Below are positions 7,426 to 14,212 of a stretch of 20,427 nt of DNA, piece after piece. This DNA is from UBA7937 sp034419095 (GTDB lineage Bacteria > Chloroflexota > Anaerolineae > UBA7937), in the NCBI GenBank assembly GCA_034419095.1, contig DAOULQ010000053.1:1-20427 (forward strand), given 5' to 3'. Every line of letters begins with the position of its first letter. Position 1 is the first letter of the stretch. The notes beneath the pieces were generated by a model. The model was not told the DNA's origin, did no database searches, and worked only from the letters and a program-made list of their open reading frames with translations. The position numbers and the translations under genes are program-made.

Positions 7426-7431
7426 CCTCCT
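7426..7431 (-). promoter_or_regulatory. ribosome binding site fixing the TTG start of tldD
   Basis: A perfect AGGAGG on the minus strand lies 5 nt before TTG 7420. This makes the non-ATG start of tldD convincing. Confidence 0.75.
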
Positions 7432-7442
7432 GGATAGGCTAT

Positions 7443-7471
7443 TTGACAGCGAGCGATATGAGAAGTATACT
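7443..7471 (+). promoter_or_regulatory. sigma70 promoter of the fmdB-like gene
   Basis: TTGACA (7443-7448), exactly 17 bp, then TATACT (7466-7471): a near-consensus housekeeping promoter. Transcription should start near 7478, leaving a leader of only about 10 nt with a GAGG before ATG 7488. The -10 lies inside the palindrome AGTATACT, so a divergent start towards tldD is possible. Confidence 0.8.
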
Positions 7472-7487
7472 AATATGAGAGGTCTCG

Positions 7488-7721
7488 ATGCCCCTTTACG
7501 AATATCTTTGTGATGATTGCCAGATGAGATTTGAGGCCTTGCGCTCCTTCAGCCAGGCCGATGATCTCTTGCCGTGCCCTCGTTGTAAGAGCAAGAGGAC
7601 CAAGCGGAGCATCTCCCGTTTCGCCGCTTTCAGCAAAAGCGGCGGGGAGGCAGCCGGTCGATCCTTGGGCGGCAACCCCTGTTCTGCCTGCTCGGCCGAT
7701 AGTTGCGCTACTTGCAGTTGA
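7488..7721 (+). CDS. FmdB-family zinc ribbon protein
   Basis: 77 residues. It starts MPLYEYLCDDCQMRFE and continues with a second CPRC pair, giving the CxxC...CxxC zinc ribbon of the FmdB/CxxC_CxxC_SSSS family. The tail is Ser/Gly/Cys-rich with further cysteines (CSACSADSCATC), typical of the family. The function is not established; family members are suspected regulators or small zinc proteins. It has its own strong promoter and a very short leader. It is followed by an 87-bp gap holding the tgt promoter, so it can be transcribed alone or with the downstream genes. Confidence 0.88.
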   Translation: MPLYEYLCDDCQMRFEALRSFSQADDLLPCPRCKSKRTKRSISRFAAFSKSGGEAAGRSLGGNPCSACSADSCATCS

Positions 7722-7771
7722 CCTTCTATGCTTTCTTAACGCTTTCCCCATCTTAGACCAGTTGGCAGATT

Positions 7772-7800
7772 TTGTCAATGGTTTGCCTCTGTGGTAGAAT
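7772..7800 (+). promoter_or_regulatory. sigma70 promoter of tgt, placing the start codon at the transcript 5' end
   Basis: TTGTCA (7772-7777), 17 bp, TAGAAT (7795-7800). The -10 covers the upstream in-frame GTG 7791, so that codon cannot be the start of a transcript made here. The expected first base is 7806-7809, and GTG 7809 begins at 7809. The hexamers and spacer length are identical to the promoter at 18130-18158. Confidence 0.72.
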
Positions 7801-7808
7801 CCCTCTCT

Positions 7809-8990
7809 GTGGAAGAGAGCAAGGCTTTCGCTTTCCAGGTAGTGGGTCGTTGTCCCCAAAGTTGGGCTCGAGCCGGGGTGATCCGTACCCCTCATGGTGA
7901 GATCCCCACCCCCGTCTTCGCCCCCGTGGGCACCCAGGCGACGGTGAAGTCCGTGTCGCCGCGGGAACTTTCAGAACTGGGGGCTACCCTTATCTTAGCC
8001 AATACCTATCATCTCTACCTCCGACCTGGCCCAGAGGTAGTAGCCAGCCTGGGGGGGATACATCGCTTCATGGGCTGGGAAGGGCCGATCATGACCGATA
8101 GCGGTGGCTTCCAGGTCTTCAGCCTGGAGCACCTTCGGAGAGTGGATAGCGAGGGGGTGACTTTCCGTTCCCATCTAGACGGCTCGGAGCAACATCTCAC
8201 GCCAGAGAGGGTGATAGAGATCCAAGAACAACTGGGGGCCGATCTCATCCTGTGTCTAGATATCTGCACCCCTTATCCCAGTAGCCGGGAAGAGAGCGAG
8301 GCCGACCTGAGACGGACCCACCACTGGGCGGAGCGGTGTCTTAAGGCCCATACCCGCTCTGACCAAGCCCTCTTCGGTATCCTGCAAGGCGGGACATACG
8401 CTACTCTAAGGGAGGAGAGTGCCTGCTTCTTTGCCGACCTAGATTTCCCCGGTTATTCCATCGGGGGGGTGAGCGGGGGGGAGCCGAAGGAGATGATGCA
8501 TCAGATGCTGGAGGTGATGGTGCCCCTTCTGCCCCAGGATAAGCCCAGGCACCTTTTGGGGGTTGGCTCTCCCGAGGACGTATTTGAGTGCACAGCCCTA
8601 GGGATCGATATCTTCGATTGTGCCCTGCCCACCCGTATCGCTCGCAACGGCTCCTTCTTCACCCGCCAGGGGAGGATCAATATCCGCAACTCCCGGTACG
8701 CTGATGACCCAGCGCCCATCGAGGAGGGGTGCGACTGCTACGCTTGTCAGAACTTCTCCCGGGCTTATCTGAGGCATCTGGTGATGGCTAAGGAGATCCT
8801 GGGGGTTCACCTGGCTACCATTCATAACCTCCATTTCATGTTCAACCTGATGAGGGAGATACGGGAGGCGATATCGAGGGGGGATTTCATGGCTCTCAAG
8901 GAGGAGTTTCTAGCCTCCTATGAGGTGGTGGAGTACGAGGCCCGCATGAGGAACAGAGAGAGATGGTTGGCCAGGCTGCGGGGGGGATAG
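7809..8990 (+). CDS. tgt: queuine/preQ1 tRNA-ribosyltransferase (TGT)
   Basis: From GTG 7809 this is 393 residues. TGT exchanges the wobble guanine of GUN-anticodon tRNAs for preQ1 in bacteria. Asp97 in TDSGGFQVFSL is the general acid/base, and Asp270 in GIDIFDC is the nucleophile. QGGTY and GGVSGGE line the base pocket. CDCYAC (Cys308, 310, 313) plus His339 bind zinc, with the family's 26-residue spacing from the last Cys to His. ALPTRIARNGSFFT supports bacterial TGT. The frame is open to GTG 7791, but that codon lies against the promoter -10. GTG 7809 gives the typical N-terminus FAFQVVGR...ARAGVIRTPHG and would be leaderless, as no Shine-Dalgarno precedes it. It is followed after 1 bp by uppP. 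A QueG-like protein lies at 13357-14073, but its link to queuosine is doubtful. Confidence 0.95.
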   Translation: MEESKAFAFQVVGRCPQSWARAGVIRTPHGEIPTPVFAPVGTQATVKSVSPRELSELGATLILANTYHLYLRPGPEVVASLGGIHRFMGWEGPIMTDSGGFQVFSLEHLRRVDSEGVTFRSHLDGSEQHLTPERVIEIQEQLGADLILCLDICTPYPSSREESEADLRRTHHWAERCLKAHTRSDQALFGILQGGTYATLREESACFFADLDFPGYSIGGVSGGEPKEMMHQMLEVMVPLLPQDKPRHLLGVGSPEDVFECTALGIDIFDCALPTRIARNGSFFTRQGRINIRNSRYADDPAPIEEGCDCYACQNFSRAYLRHLVMAKEILGVHLATIHNLHFMFNLMREIREAISRGDFMALKEEFLASYEVVEYEARMRNRERWLARLRGG

Positions 8991-8991
8991 C

Positions 8992-9798
8992 GTGCTTCAA
9001 GCCCTGATCTTGGGCATCGTCCAGGGGGTCACGGAGTTTTTGCCCATAAGCAGTTCCGGCCACTTGGTGCTCGTCCCTTGGCTCCTCGGTTGGGAGAATC
9101 CAGGTTTGACCTTTGATACTTTTCTTCACCTGGGGACTCTCGTCGCTGTCTTGTCTTACTTTCGGCGGGATCTTTGGAGCCTCGCCCTGGCCTGGACTGA
9201 TAGCCTTAGGGAGCGGAGTTTGGCTGACCCCCGAGCCCGGATCGCCTGGCTCATCATCTGGGGCACACTCCCCGCGGTGGTCATGGGGCTCACCTTAGAG
9301 AGTCTCTTCGAACGGCTCTTCGCTGCGCCGGTCTGGGTATCGATCCTTCTTCTGGTGACAGGCCTGTTGCTATTCCTGGGCGAAGGGGTGCGGAAGAGCG
9401 AAAACCGGATGGAAAGTCTGACCTGGCTCGATGCCCTTCTTATCGGCTTAGCGCAGGGGGTAGCCATCGCCCCGGGGGTATCCCGCTCCGGGGCCACCAT
9501 CAGCGCAGGGCTTTGGCGAGGTCTTGGGCGGGAGGAAGCGGCCCGCTTTTCCTTCCTCTTGGCCACCCCCGCCATTTTGGGGGCCAACCTTCTCCAACTT
9601 CGGGACCTGGCTAAACTATCAAGTGTTGGGGAGGTAGCATCCACGCTCCTCTTGGGTTTCCTGGCCGCCGCTGTCAGCGGCTATCTGGCCATCCGTTTCC
9701 TCTTGGGTTTCCTTAAGCGACGCTCTCTCCACCCTTTCTCCATTTACTGCTTTTTCCTGGGCACACTCACGCTCCTTTTAGCCCTCCTTCGAGGCTGA
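8992..9798 (+). CDS. uppP: undecaprenyl-diphosphatase (UppP/BacA)
   Basis: 268-residue polytopic membrane protein with about eight hydrophobic segments. It dephosphorylates undecaprenyl diphosphate so the lipid carrier can be reused in peptidoglycan and polysaccharide export. QGVTEFLPISSSGHL (11-25) carries the catalytic Glu15, Ser and His24, and PGVSRSGATIS (161-171) carries the catalytic Arg165. The first Glu of the E. coli ExxxE pair is Gln11 here, a substitution that I believe is common in the family. The start is GTG 8992, one base after the tgt stop. A run of G's in the end of tgt may act as the ribosome site. The downstream gene starts 1 bp after the stop. Confidence 0.95.
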   Translation: MLQALILGIVQGVTEFLPISSSGHLVLVPWLLGWENPGLTFDTFLHLGTLVAVLSYFRRDLWSLALAWTDSLRERSLADPRARIAWLIIWGTLPAVVMGLTLESLFERLFAAPVWVSILLLVTGLLLFLGEGVRKSENRMESLTWLDALLIGLAQGVAIAPGVSRSGATISAGLWRGLGREEAARFSFLLATPAILGANLLQLRDLAKLSSVGEVASTLLLGFLAAAVSGYLAIRFLLGFLKRRSLHPFSIYCFFLGTLTLLLALLRG

Positions 9799-9799
9799 G

Positions 9800-10678
9800 A
9801 TGTTCCCTTTGGCTTCGCTCAGGACAGGCCCTCCGGCTTCGCTCAGGTGCCGTCTCATCTTGCTAGCCGTTTTAGGTTCCTTTTTGATCGGTTGCGCCCC
9901 CACTATAGCCACTATTGAGCCCCACCCCCCGGTGCATCTCCGGCTTGCCGGCTCCACCTCCATGCAACCTATAATGGGAGCCTTGACCGAGGCTTATAGT
10001 TCACGGTATGAGTACGTGACCTTCGCCTTGGAGAGTCGCAACTCGCAGGTGGGGTTGGATACTCTGCGTGGTGGAGCCATCGATATAGCCTTGGTCTCAT
10101 GGGAGATGGGACCTGAGGAGCTGGGTGGGCTTCTGGCCACGCCCATAGCCAAGGATGGCGTAGCCATCTTGGTCAACGAGGAGAACCTTACTAGCGCTCT
10201 CACCTTGGAGGAGTTACGGTCGATCTTTGGCGGGGAGATCTTGTCATGGGGAGAGGTGGGAAGACAGGAAGGGGTTCATCCCCATGACTTATCCCGAGGG
10301 GAGATCCAGGTGGTGAGTCGGGAGGAGGGGTCGGGGACGAGGAGGGCTTTCGAGGCTTTGCTCATGGAAGGTAGGCGAGTGACCTCCACAGCGGTGGTGA
10401 TGCCCACGGATGAGGCGGTGAGCGAATATATAGCCCGGGAGCGAAGGGCGATAGGCTATGCCTCTATGGCCCATCTTCCTTCGGGTGTTAAGGCCCTCCG
10501 CATCGATGGCGTGGAGCCCAGCCCAGCCACGGTTTCTTCTGGAGAATATCCCCTGGTACGCCCCTTTCTTCTGGTAACTGAAAAGCGACCCCACCAGGAG
10601 GTTCAAGCCTTCATTGACTTCTGCCTCAGCCCGGCAGGGCAGGCGATAGTGGGGCGGAAGTATGGAGGCGTGAGATAA
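9800..10678 (+). CDS. PstS-like periplasmic/lipid-anchored substrate-binding lipoprotein
   Basis: 292 residues. There is a hydrophobic signal at about 18-31 with lipobox LIGC, giving a lipidated Cys32. AGSTSMQPIM (about 51-60), SREEGSGTRRAFE and AIGYASMAHL are the ligand-binding motifs of PstS phosphate-binding proteins. It is therefore likely an ABC-importer binding protein for phosphate or a related oxyanion, but no pst permease genes are in the window. It begins 1 bp after uppP, so it is in the tgt-uppP transcript. The first 17 codons are largely made of a dispersed repeat (9811-9847), giving the odd n-region ASLRTGPPASLR. The original start may have been different before the repeat arrived. 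The stop TAA leads straight into a weak hairpin. Confidence 0.88.
   Translation: MFPLASLRTGPPASLRCRLILLAVLGSFLIGCAPTIATIEPHPPVHLRLAGSTSMQPIMGALTEAYSSRYEYVTFALESRNSQVGLDTLRGGAIDIALVSWEMGPEELGGLLATPIAKDGVAILVNEENLTSALTLEELRSIFGGEILSWGEVGRQEGVHPHDLSRGEIQVVSREEGSGTRRAFEALLMEGRRVTSTAVVMPTDEAVSEYIARERRAIGYASMAHLPSGVKALRIDGVEPSPATVSSGEYPLVRPFLLVTEKRPHQEVQAFIDFCLSPAGQAIVGRKYGGVR
9811..9847. repeat. GGCTTCGCTCAGG tandem copies, part of a dispersed TTCGCTCAGGACAGGC-type repeat
   Basis: The 13-mer GGCTTCGCTCAGG occurs at 9811-9823 and 9835-9847, with ACAGGCCCTCC between them. I recognise the motif (translated LSEAKG or SLRTG) as a short dispersed repeat seen in many bacterial genomes, notably Chloroflexota. 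Here it lies within the coding start of the lipoprotein. I saw no further copy in the window. Confidence 0.7.
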
Positions 10679-10699
10679 GGGAAGCCTCGCTGGCTCCTT
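10677..10699. terminator. weak imperfect hairpin between convergent genes
   Basis: AAGG (10677-10680) and AGCC (10683-10686) pair with GGCT (10692-10695) and CCTT (10696-10699) around a 5-base loop, with a 2-base bulge. No T-run follows. It lies just after the PstS-like stop and may end transcription in either direction. Confidence 0.3.
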
Positions 10700-10765
10700 C
10701 TCTCATACTAAGTTTCTGTAGGTGGCCTTCTTTTCCGGGAGCCCACAAGGGGTTTCCATCTGGCG

Positions 10766-11167
10766 CTACGAAGGCAGTTGTTCCTTTTGCAGTTGGGCCT
10801 GGACCCGCGTTTCGAATTCGGTGGCCTCTCTTTCATAAGGGTGTCTCTCCAGGTCGTAGCCCATCTTCAGCCAGTGGCTGAGATACCGCCAGAGGAACCT
10901 CAAAAGGCCTTCCCTCCGGTACTGCTCTACATGTTTCAGTTCGTGGGCCAGGAGGGCCAGGCCCTGAATAGAGGAGGGATCATAATAATGGGGTTTGGTG
11001 AAGATGATTAGGTGGCCCAAAGTTATGGCCGTCCGCCTGCTGGCGATGTAGCGGGGGCAGAAGGGCAGGATAACCGCCCGTGCCCGGTCAACTACGCCGG
11101 GGTCGGGGAACCACTCCCTCCGCTTGAGGTTCTCTATGGCGTCTTGCGGCAATCGGCGAGGCAACAT
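10766..11167 (-). CDS. small DUF4157-like HExxH protein
   Basis: 133 residues. LLAHELKHVEQYRREG (His75, Glu76, His79) is the HElxHvxQ motif of DUF4157-like putative metallopeptidases. The acidic stretch YEREATEFE at about 111-119 may provide the third ligand. There is no signal peptide. DUF4157 domains are best known in larger exported or eCIS-associated proteins; this free-standing short form is of unknown function. Its ATG immediately follows the GH2 stop (TGA-ATG), and GAGGGG in the end of the GH2 gene can serve as ribosome site, so it is translationally coupled to the glycosidase. It is the last gene of the minus-strand string. Confidence 0.75.
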   Translation of the reverse strand: MLPRRLPQDAIENLKRREWFPDPGVVDRARAVILPFCPRYIASRRTAITLGHLIIFTKPHYYDPSSIQGLALLAHELKHVEQYRREGLLRFLWRYLSHWLKMGYDLERHPYEREATEFETRVQAQLQKEQLPS

Positions 11168-13318
11168 TCACCCCTCGATGGAAAGCGGGTACTCATTCTG
11201 AAACTCCTCCTCACCATAGCGCAGGGTGAGAAGTAACCTTCTCTCTCCAGGCGAGGGGAAACGTAAGGTCAGGTTTTGCACTAACTTAGCCTCGCTGTCA
11301 GCCTCTAGCCGGGATGGGAAGGCCGCGTGGAGGGTCCGAACGCCTTGGGCGTTTAAGACCTCGGCTATAACCTCTACCTGATCATAGTTGTCTTGGCTAT
11401 CGTTGACGATATAGATGGGAGCGGCGATCTCCTCCCCGACCTTAAAGGCATCCTTCTCCAACAAAGTGAAGACGTACTGGGGGTGGAAGGCGCGCTTCAA
11501 GGTGTAGTAAGATCTCTTGGGAACCCGCCAGTAGTCGATGACCGACCATTGGATGGCCGGGTTAGGGTCCAAAAGAAGAAAGGCTATTACGCCGCCCGTG
11601 GGGCGGTACTTATGGAAACGGAGCCTGTCGATGAAAAAACGGTTGACCTGGGTTTGGTAATCTTGGCTAGCCTCGATGAGTTGAGGGAGGTCTTCACAGG
11701 CCTGCAGATCTATCCAATGTTGCATATTACCCCATTGAAGGCTATGTCGCTCTTCTAGGTGGCGCCAATCGATCCTCTCCAGGTCAGGGTCCATGAATTT
11801 GATACTACTTTCGTAGTTGGGAAAGGACTGGGCTCCGAACTCGGTGACGAAGCGGATATTCTTAGGGTGGCGACGGCGGCGATCATCGAAGGCGCGCAGG
11901 GGCCCGGAAGCGGGATACCAGCCATGGTAGTGGTGGCCATCGGTTCCTCCTCTCCATAGACCAAGGGCCCACTCGCCCGAAGAGCGCACCACGAAGCGGC
12001 TGGGGTCAACTCTCATCGCCAGACGCTTGAGACGGCTGTCCATCACCTCCCGATTCCAGGAGAAGACGAAGAGGGACCAGAGCATCCGCAGGAAGTTCCG
12101 GCGCAAGAAGGTTCGGCGAGCGGCTAGGGCCTCCGTGGTCTCGGCGATCCAGAAGGGCTCGTTATGCATGCACCAGATGACGATGGAGGAGTGGTTGAAG
12201 AGGAGGCTGATCATCTTTTCCACTTGGCGCAAGGCTTGGGGGAGGACCTCTTTGCGGTAATGCCATTGGAGGGGAAGGTCTTGCCATAAGAGGATCCCTG
12301 CCTCGTCGGCTGCTTCGTAGAAGGCGGGGTGCTCCACATGAGCGTGGACCCTCAGCATGTTCATGTGGGCGTCCTTGGCCAGTTGCAGGTCTCTCCGGTA
12401 GGCCTCGTAGGTCATGCGGGCCAGGCGGGTATCCCCGGGTGGGTAGTTATTCCCCTTTAAGAAAAGCCGTTTTCCGTTGAGATGGGCTATCCAGTCCCGC
12501 ATCTCGAAGGTACGGAGCCCAAAGTTGAACTCCACTTCATCAGGCCGGGTTCTTCGATCGGTGATCACCTCCACCGTCACCCGGTAGAGGTTGGGGTGGC
12601 CCAAATCATGGGTCCACCAGAGCCGAGGGTTGCCTATCTCTAAGGTCGTCTCCCACTCGTTTTCGCCTTCAGCCAGCTCTAATCCCTTCTCCCAAACTTG
12701 AGAAAGGCCGGGAAAGTTATGGGGAGTGAGGGTTATCCGAACCCTGGCGGAGAGCGGTTGGGCGGCATCGAGGAGGAGGCGAGCGGAGACCAGAGCGGAT
12801 TCGTGGGAAAACCCCGTCATCTGGAAGCGCTGTCCTTTGAGATAGACCGAGTCCGACTCGAGGATTTCAACCGGGAGCCATATGCCCCCCGGGTTGCTCG
12901 CCGGGTCCAGGCAGTCCCAGTGGGAGAAGACGCCGGTGATCATCCGCTTCTCGGTTGGCTTCTCCTCGTTCGGGCAGTCCACCTCCACTAGTAGGGCGTT
13001 CTCCTTGCGCAGGAGATGAGTCACTTCGTACCCCTGAGGGAAGAAATAGCCTTCATTCTCTCCCAAGAGGTGGCCGTTAAGATAGACGGTGGACCAATAG
13101 AAGACGCCGTTGAGGCGGAGGCGATACCTTTTCCCCCTTCGTTTCTGGAAGGGAAATCCTTTTTTGTACACCACCTTGCCGACATACGATTCGAGTTCCG
13201 GGTGCTCCTGCCAGTGGCTGGGAACCTCCATGGAAAGCCACCCTTCTTTTGGGTATTCCTCCTGAAACTTTTCCACAGGCAGGAGTTGCCAGGTACCGTT
13301 CAATGAGATCTTCTCCAT
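11168..13318 (-). CDS. glycoside hydrolase family 2 protein (beta-mannosidase/glucuronidase-like)
   Basis: 716 residues with the GH2 order. There is an N-terminal sugar-binding jelly roll (about 1-155: LNGTWQL, VYLNGHLLGENEGYFFPQGYEV), immunoglobulin-like domains (about 160-275), a TIM barrel (about 276-600) and a C-terminal beta domain. Glu387 in CMHNEPFW is the acid/base, and Glu493 in RFVTEFGAQSFP is the likely nucleophile. The FLKGNNYPPGD loop is typical of GH2 mannosidase-like members. No signal peptide is visible, so it probably acts on imported oligosaccharides in the cytoplasm. Exact specificity (mannoside, glucuronide or galactoside) cannot be assigned. ATG 13318 has an AAGGA about 9 nt upstream. 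It lies 38 bp after the QueG-like gene and touches the next gene. Confidence 0.9.
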   Translation of the reverse strand: MEKISLNGTWQLLPVEKFQEEYPKEGWLSMEVPSHWQEHPELESYVGKVVYKKGFPFQKRRGKRYRLRLNGVFYWSTVYLNGHLLGENEGYFFPQGYEVTHLLRKENALLVEVDCPNEEKPTEKRMITGVFSHWDCLDPASNPGGIWLPVEILESDSVYLKGQRFQMTGFSHESALVSARLLLDAAQPLSARVRITLTPHNFPGLSQVWEKGLELAEGENEWETTLEIGNPRLWWTHDLGHPNLYRVTVEVITDRRTRPDEVEFNFGLRTFEMRDWIAHLNGKRLFLKGNNYPPGDTRLARMTYEAYRRDLQLAKDAHMNMLRVHAHVEHPAFYEAADEAGILLWQDLPLQWHYRKEVLPQALRQVEKMISLLFNHSSIVIWCMHNEPFWIAETTEALAARRTFLRRNFLRMLWSLFVFSWNREVMDSRLKRLAMRVDPSRFVVRSSGEWALGLWRGGTDGHHYHGWYPASGPLRAFDDRRRRHPKNIRFVTEFGAQSFPNYESSIKFMDPDLERIDWRHLEERHSLQWGNMQHWIDLQACEDLPQLIEASQDYQTQVNRFFIDRLRFHKYRPTGGVIAFLLLDPNPAIQWSVIDYWRVPKRSYYTLKRAFHPQYVFTLLEKDAFKVGEEIAAPIYIVNDSQDNYDQVEVIAEVLNAQGVRTLHAAFPSRLEADSEAKLVQNLTLRFPSPGERRLLLTLRYGEEEFQNEYPLSIEG

Positions 13319-13356
13319 AGTCCACTGTCCTTTTCGATGGGCAGATTACTGACCCT

Positions 13357-14073
13357 TTAACCGCGGGGACAGACAGCGACGCATATCCCACAGACGGCCT
13401 CATCTGCCCCTACTCGTGCTTTGAGCAGCCGCTTGGCCTCCCTGCAACAGGCATGGGCATCGAGGAGCTCCTCCCGGGCCATACCCTCTCGCCACTCTCG
13501 CCCCTTTATCGCTCGCGCAGGGCAAGCCTCGACGCAGAGGCGGCAACCTCCACATCGCCCTTCAAGGATAGGCTGGCCGGTGGGAAAGGGCAAATCGGTG
13601 AAGACGGTGACCAGCCGGATGCGGGGGCCGAAGTCGGGGGTGATCAAGAGCCCGCTCTTGCCTATGAACCCTAGCCCGGCACGGGTGGCTGCCGTCTTAT
13701 GCTGAAAGGCTACCCTTAGGGTGCGCTCATACTCCGGGTTGCTATCCACGATGGTGGCTGGGAAGGCCTCAGCCTCATAGCCAGCCCCAAGGAGGAGCCG
13801 CTCTATCTTCTGGGCGATCTCGTTGAGCGTCGTGTTGGCTCGCAAGTACTCCTTGTAATATTCAGGAGTGGGGCCGGTCTTCATCCCTTTCAGGGTGATC
13901 GGGTCTAGAGCCAGGGCGATGGAGATAGCCCTGGGCCAAGGAGCGGTGTCTTTTGTATCAGCGAAGCCCATCAGCGAGGCTCCGAAAGTGGCGATCTCTT
14001 TCAGAAGGGAGCCCATCATCCCATTAGAGGAGCCCTTTTCTTCGCCTGGGAGCCACGTGCTCAGGAGATGCAT
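13357..14073 (-). CDS. COG1600/QueG-like 2x[4Fe-4S] reductase homologue, short form
   Basis: About 238 residues. The N-terminal part resembles the DUF1730-like half of epoxyqueuosine reductase (LLKEIATFGASLMGFADT; RAGLGFIGKSGLLITPDFGPRIRL). The C-terminal part has two ferredoxin-type clusters: CGGCRLCVEACP and CC...CGICVAVCP. The protein stops two residues after the last CP, so the HEAT-repeat tail of true QueG is absent. This matches the short COG1600 proteins of anaerobes, whose role is not established; QueG function cannot be assumed. The frame is open to ATG 14133, but ATG 14073 is preferred: AAGGGTG lies about 6 nt upstream, and a small upstream gene ends 4 nt before it. It is in the middle of the minus-strand operon. 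Confidence 0.8.
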   Translation of the reverse strand: MHLLSTWLPGEEKGSSNGMMGSLLKEIATFGASLMGFADTKDTAPWPRAISIALALDPITLKGMKTGPTPEYYKEYLRANTTLNEIAQKIERLLLGAGYEAEAFPATIVDSNPEYERTLRVAFQHKTAATRAGLGFIGKSGLLITPDFGPRIRLVTVFTDLPFPTGQPILEGRCGGCRLCVEACPARAIKGREWREGMAREELLDAHACCREAKRLLKARVGADEAVCGICVAVCPRG

Positions 14074-14077
14074 GGTT

Positions 14078-14212
14078 TCACCCTTGGGGTTCAAGTCTGA
14101 ATCTGGCTCTGACCTCTCCCACCACCTGGCCATATCGGTTCTTCACCAGAGGGTGATGCAGTAGATGCCGAACCTTCAAGGGAGGCCCTGCACCGATCCC
14201 TATCTCACCCAT
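14078..14212 (-). CDS. 44-residue small protein between the MFS and QueG-like genes
   Basis: ATG 14212 overlaps the MFS stop by 8 bp (ATGGGTGA). It is preceded by AAGGAG with 5 nt spacing, the best ribosome site in this part of the window. It ends in TGA 14 codons' length short of nothing else: the next start, ATG 14073, follows after 4 nt. Codon choice resembles the neighbours. The peptide is basic, begins MGEIGIGAGPPLKV and contains NRYGQVVGEVRARFRL, which could form a short beta-rich fold. No family recognised and no membrane segment or Cys motif. The geometry on both sides argues that it is really translated; function unknown. Confidence 0.65.
   Translation of the reverse strand: MGEIGIGAGPPLKVRHLLHHPLVKNRYGQVVGEVRARFRLEPQG

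Noticed and set aside
13319..13356. Separate promoter for the GH2 gene
   Set aside because: The 38-bp gap has no hexamer pair; the gene is probably read from upstream.
14074..14133. Upstream start of the QueG-like gene at ATG 14133
   Set aside because: The added residues are another frame of the 44-codon ORF, and the better ribosome site serves ATG 14073.
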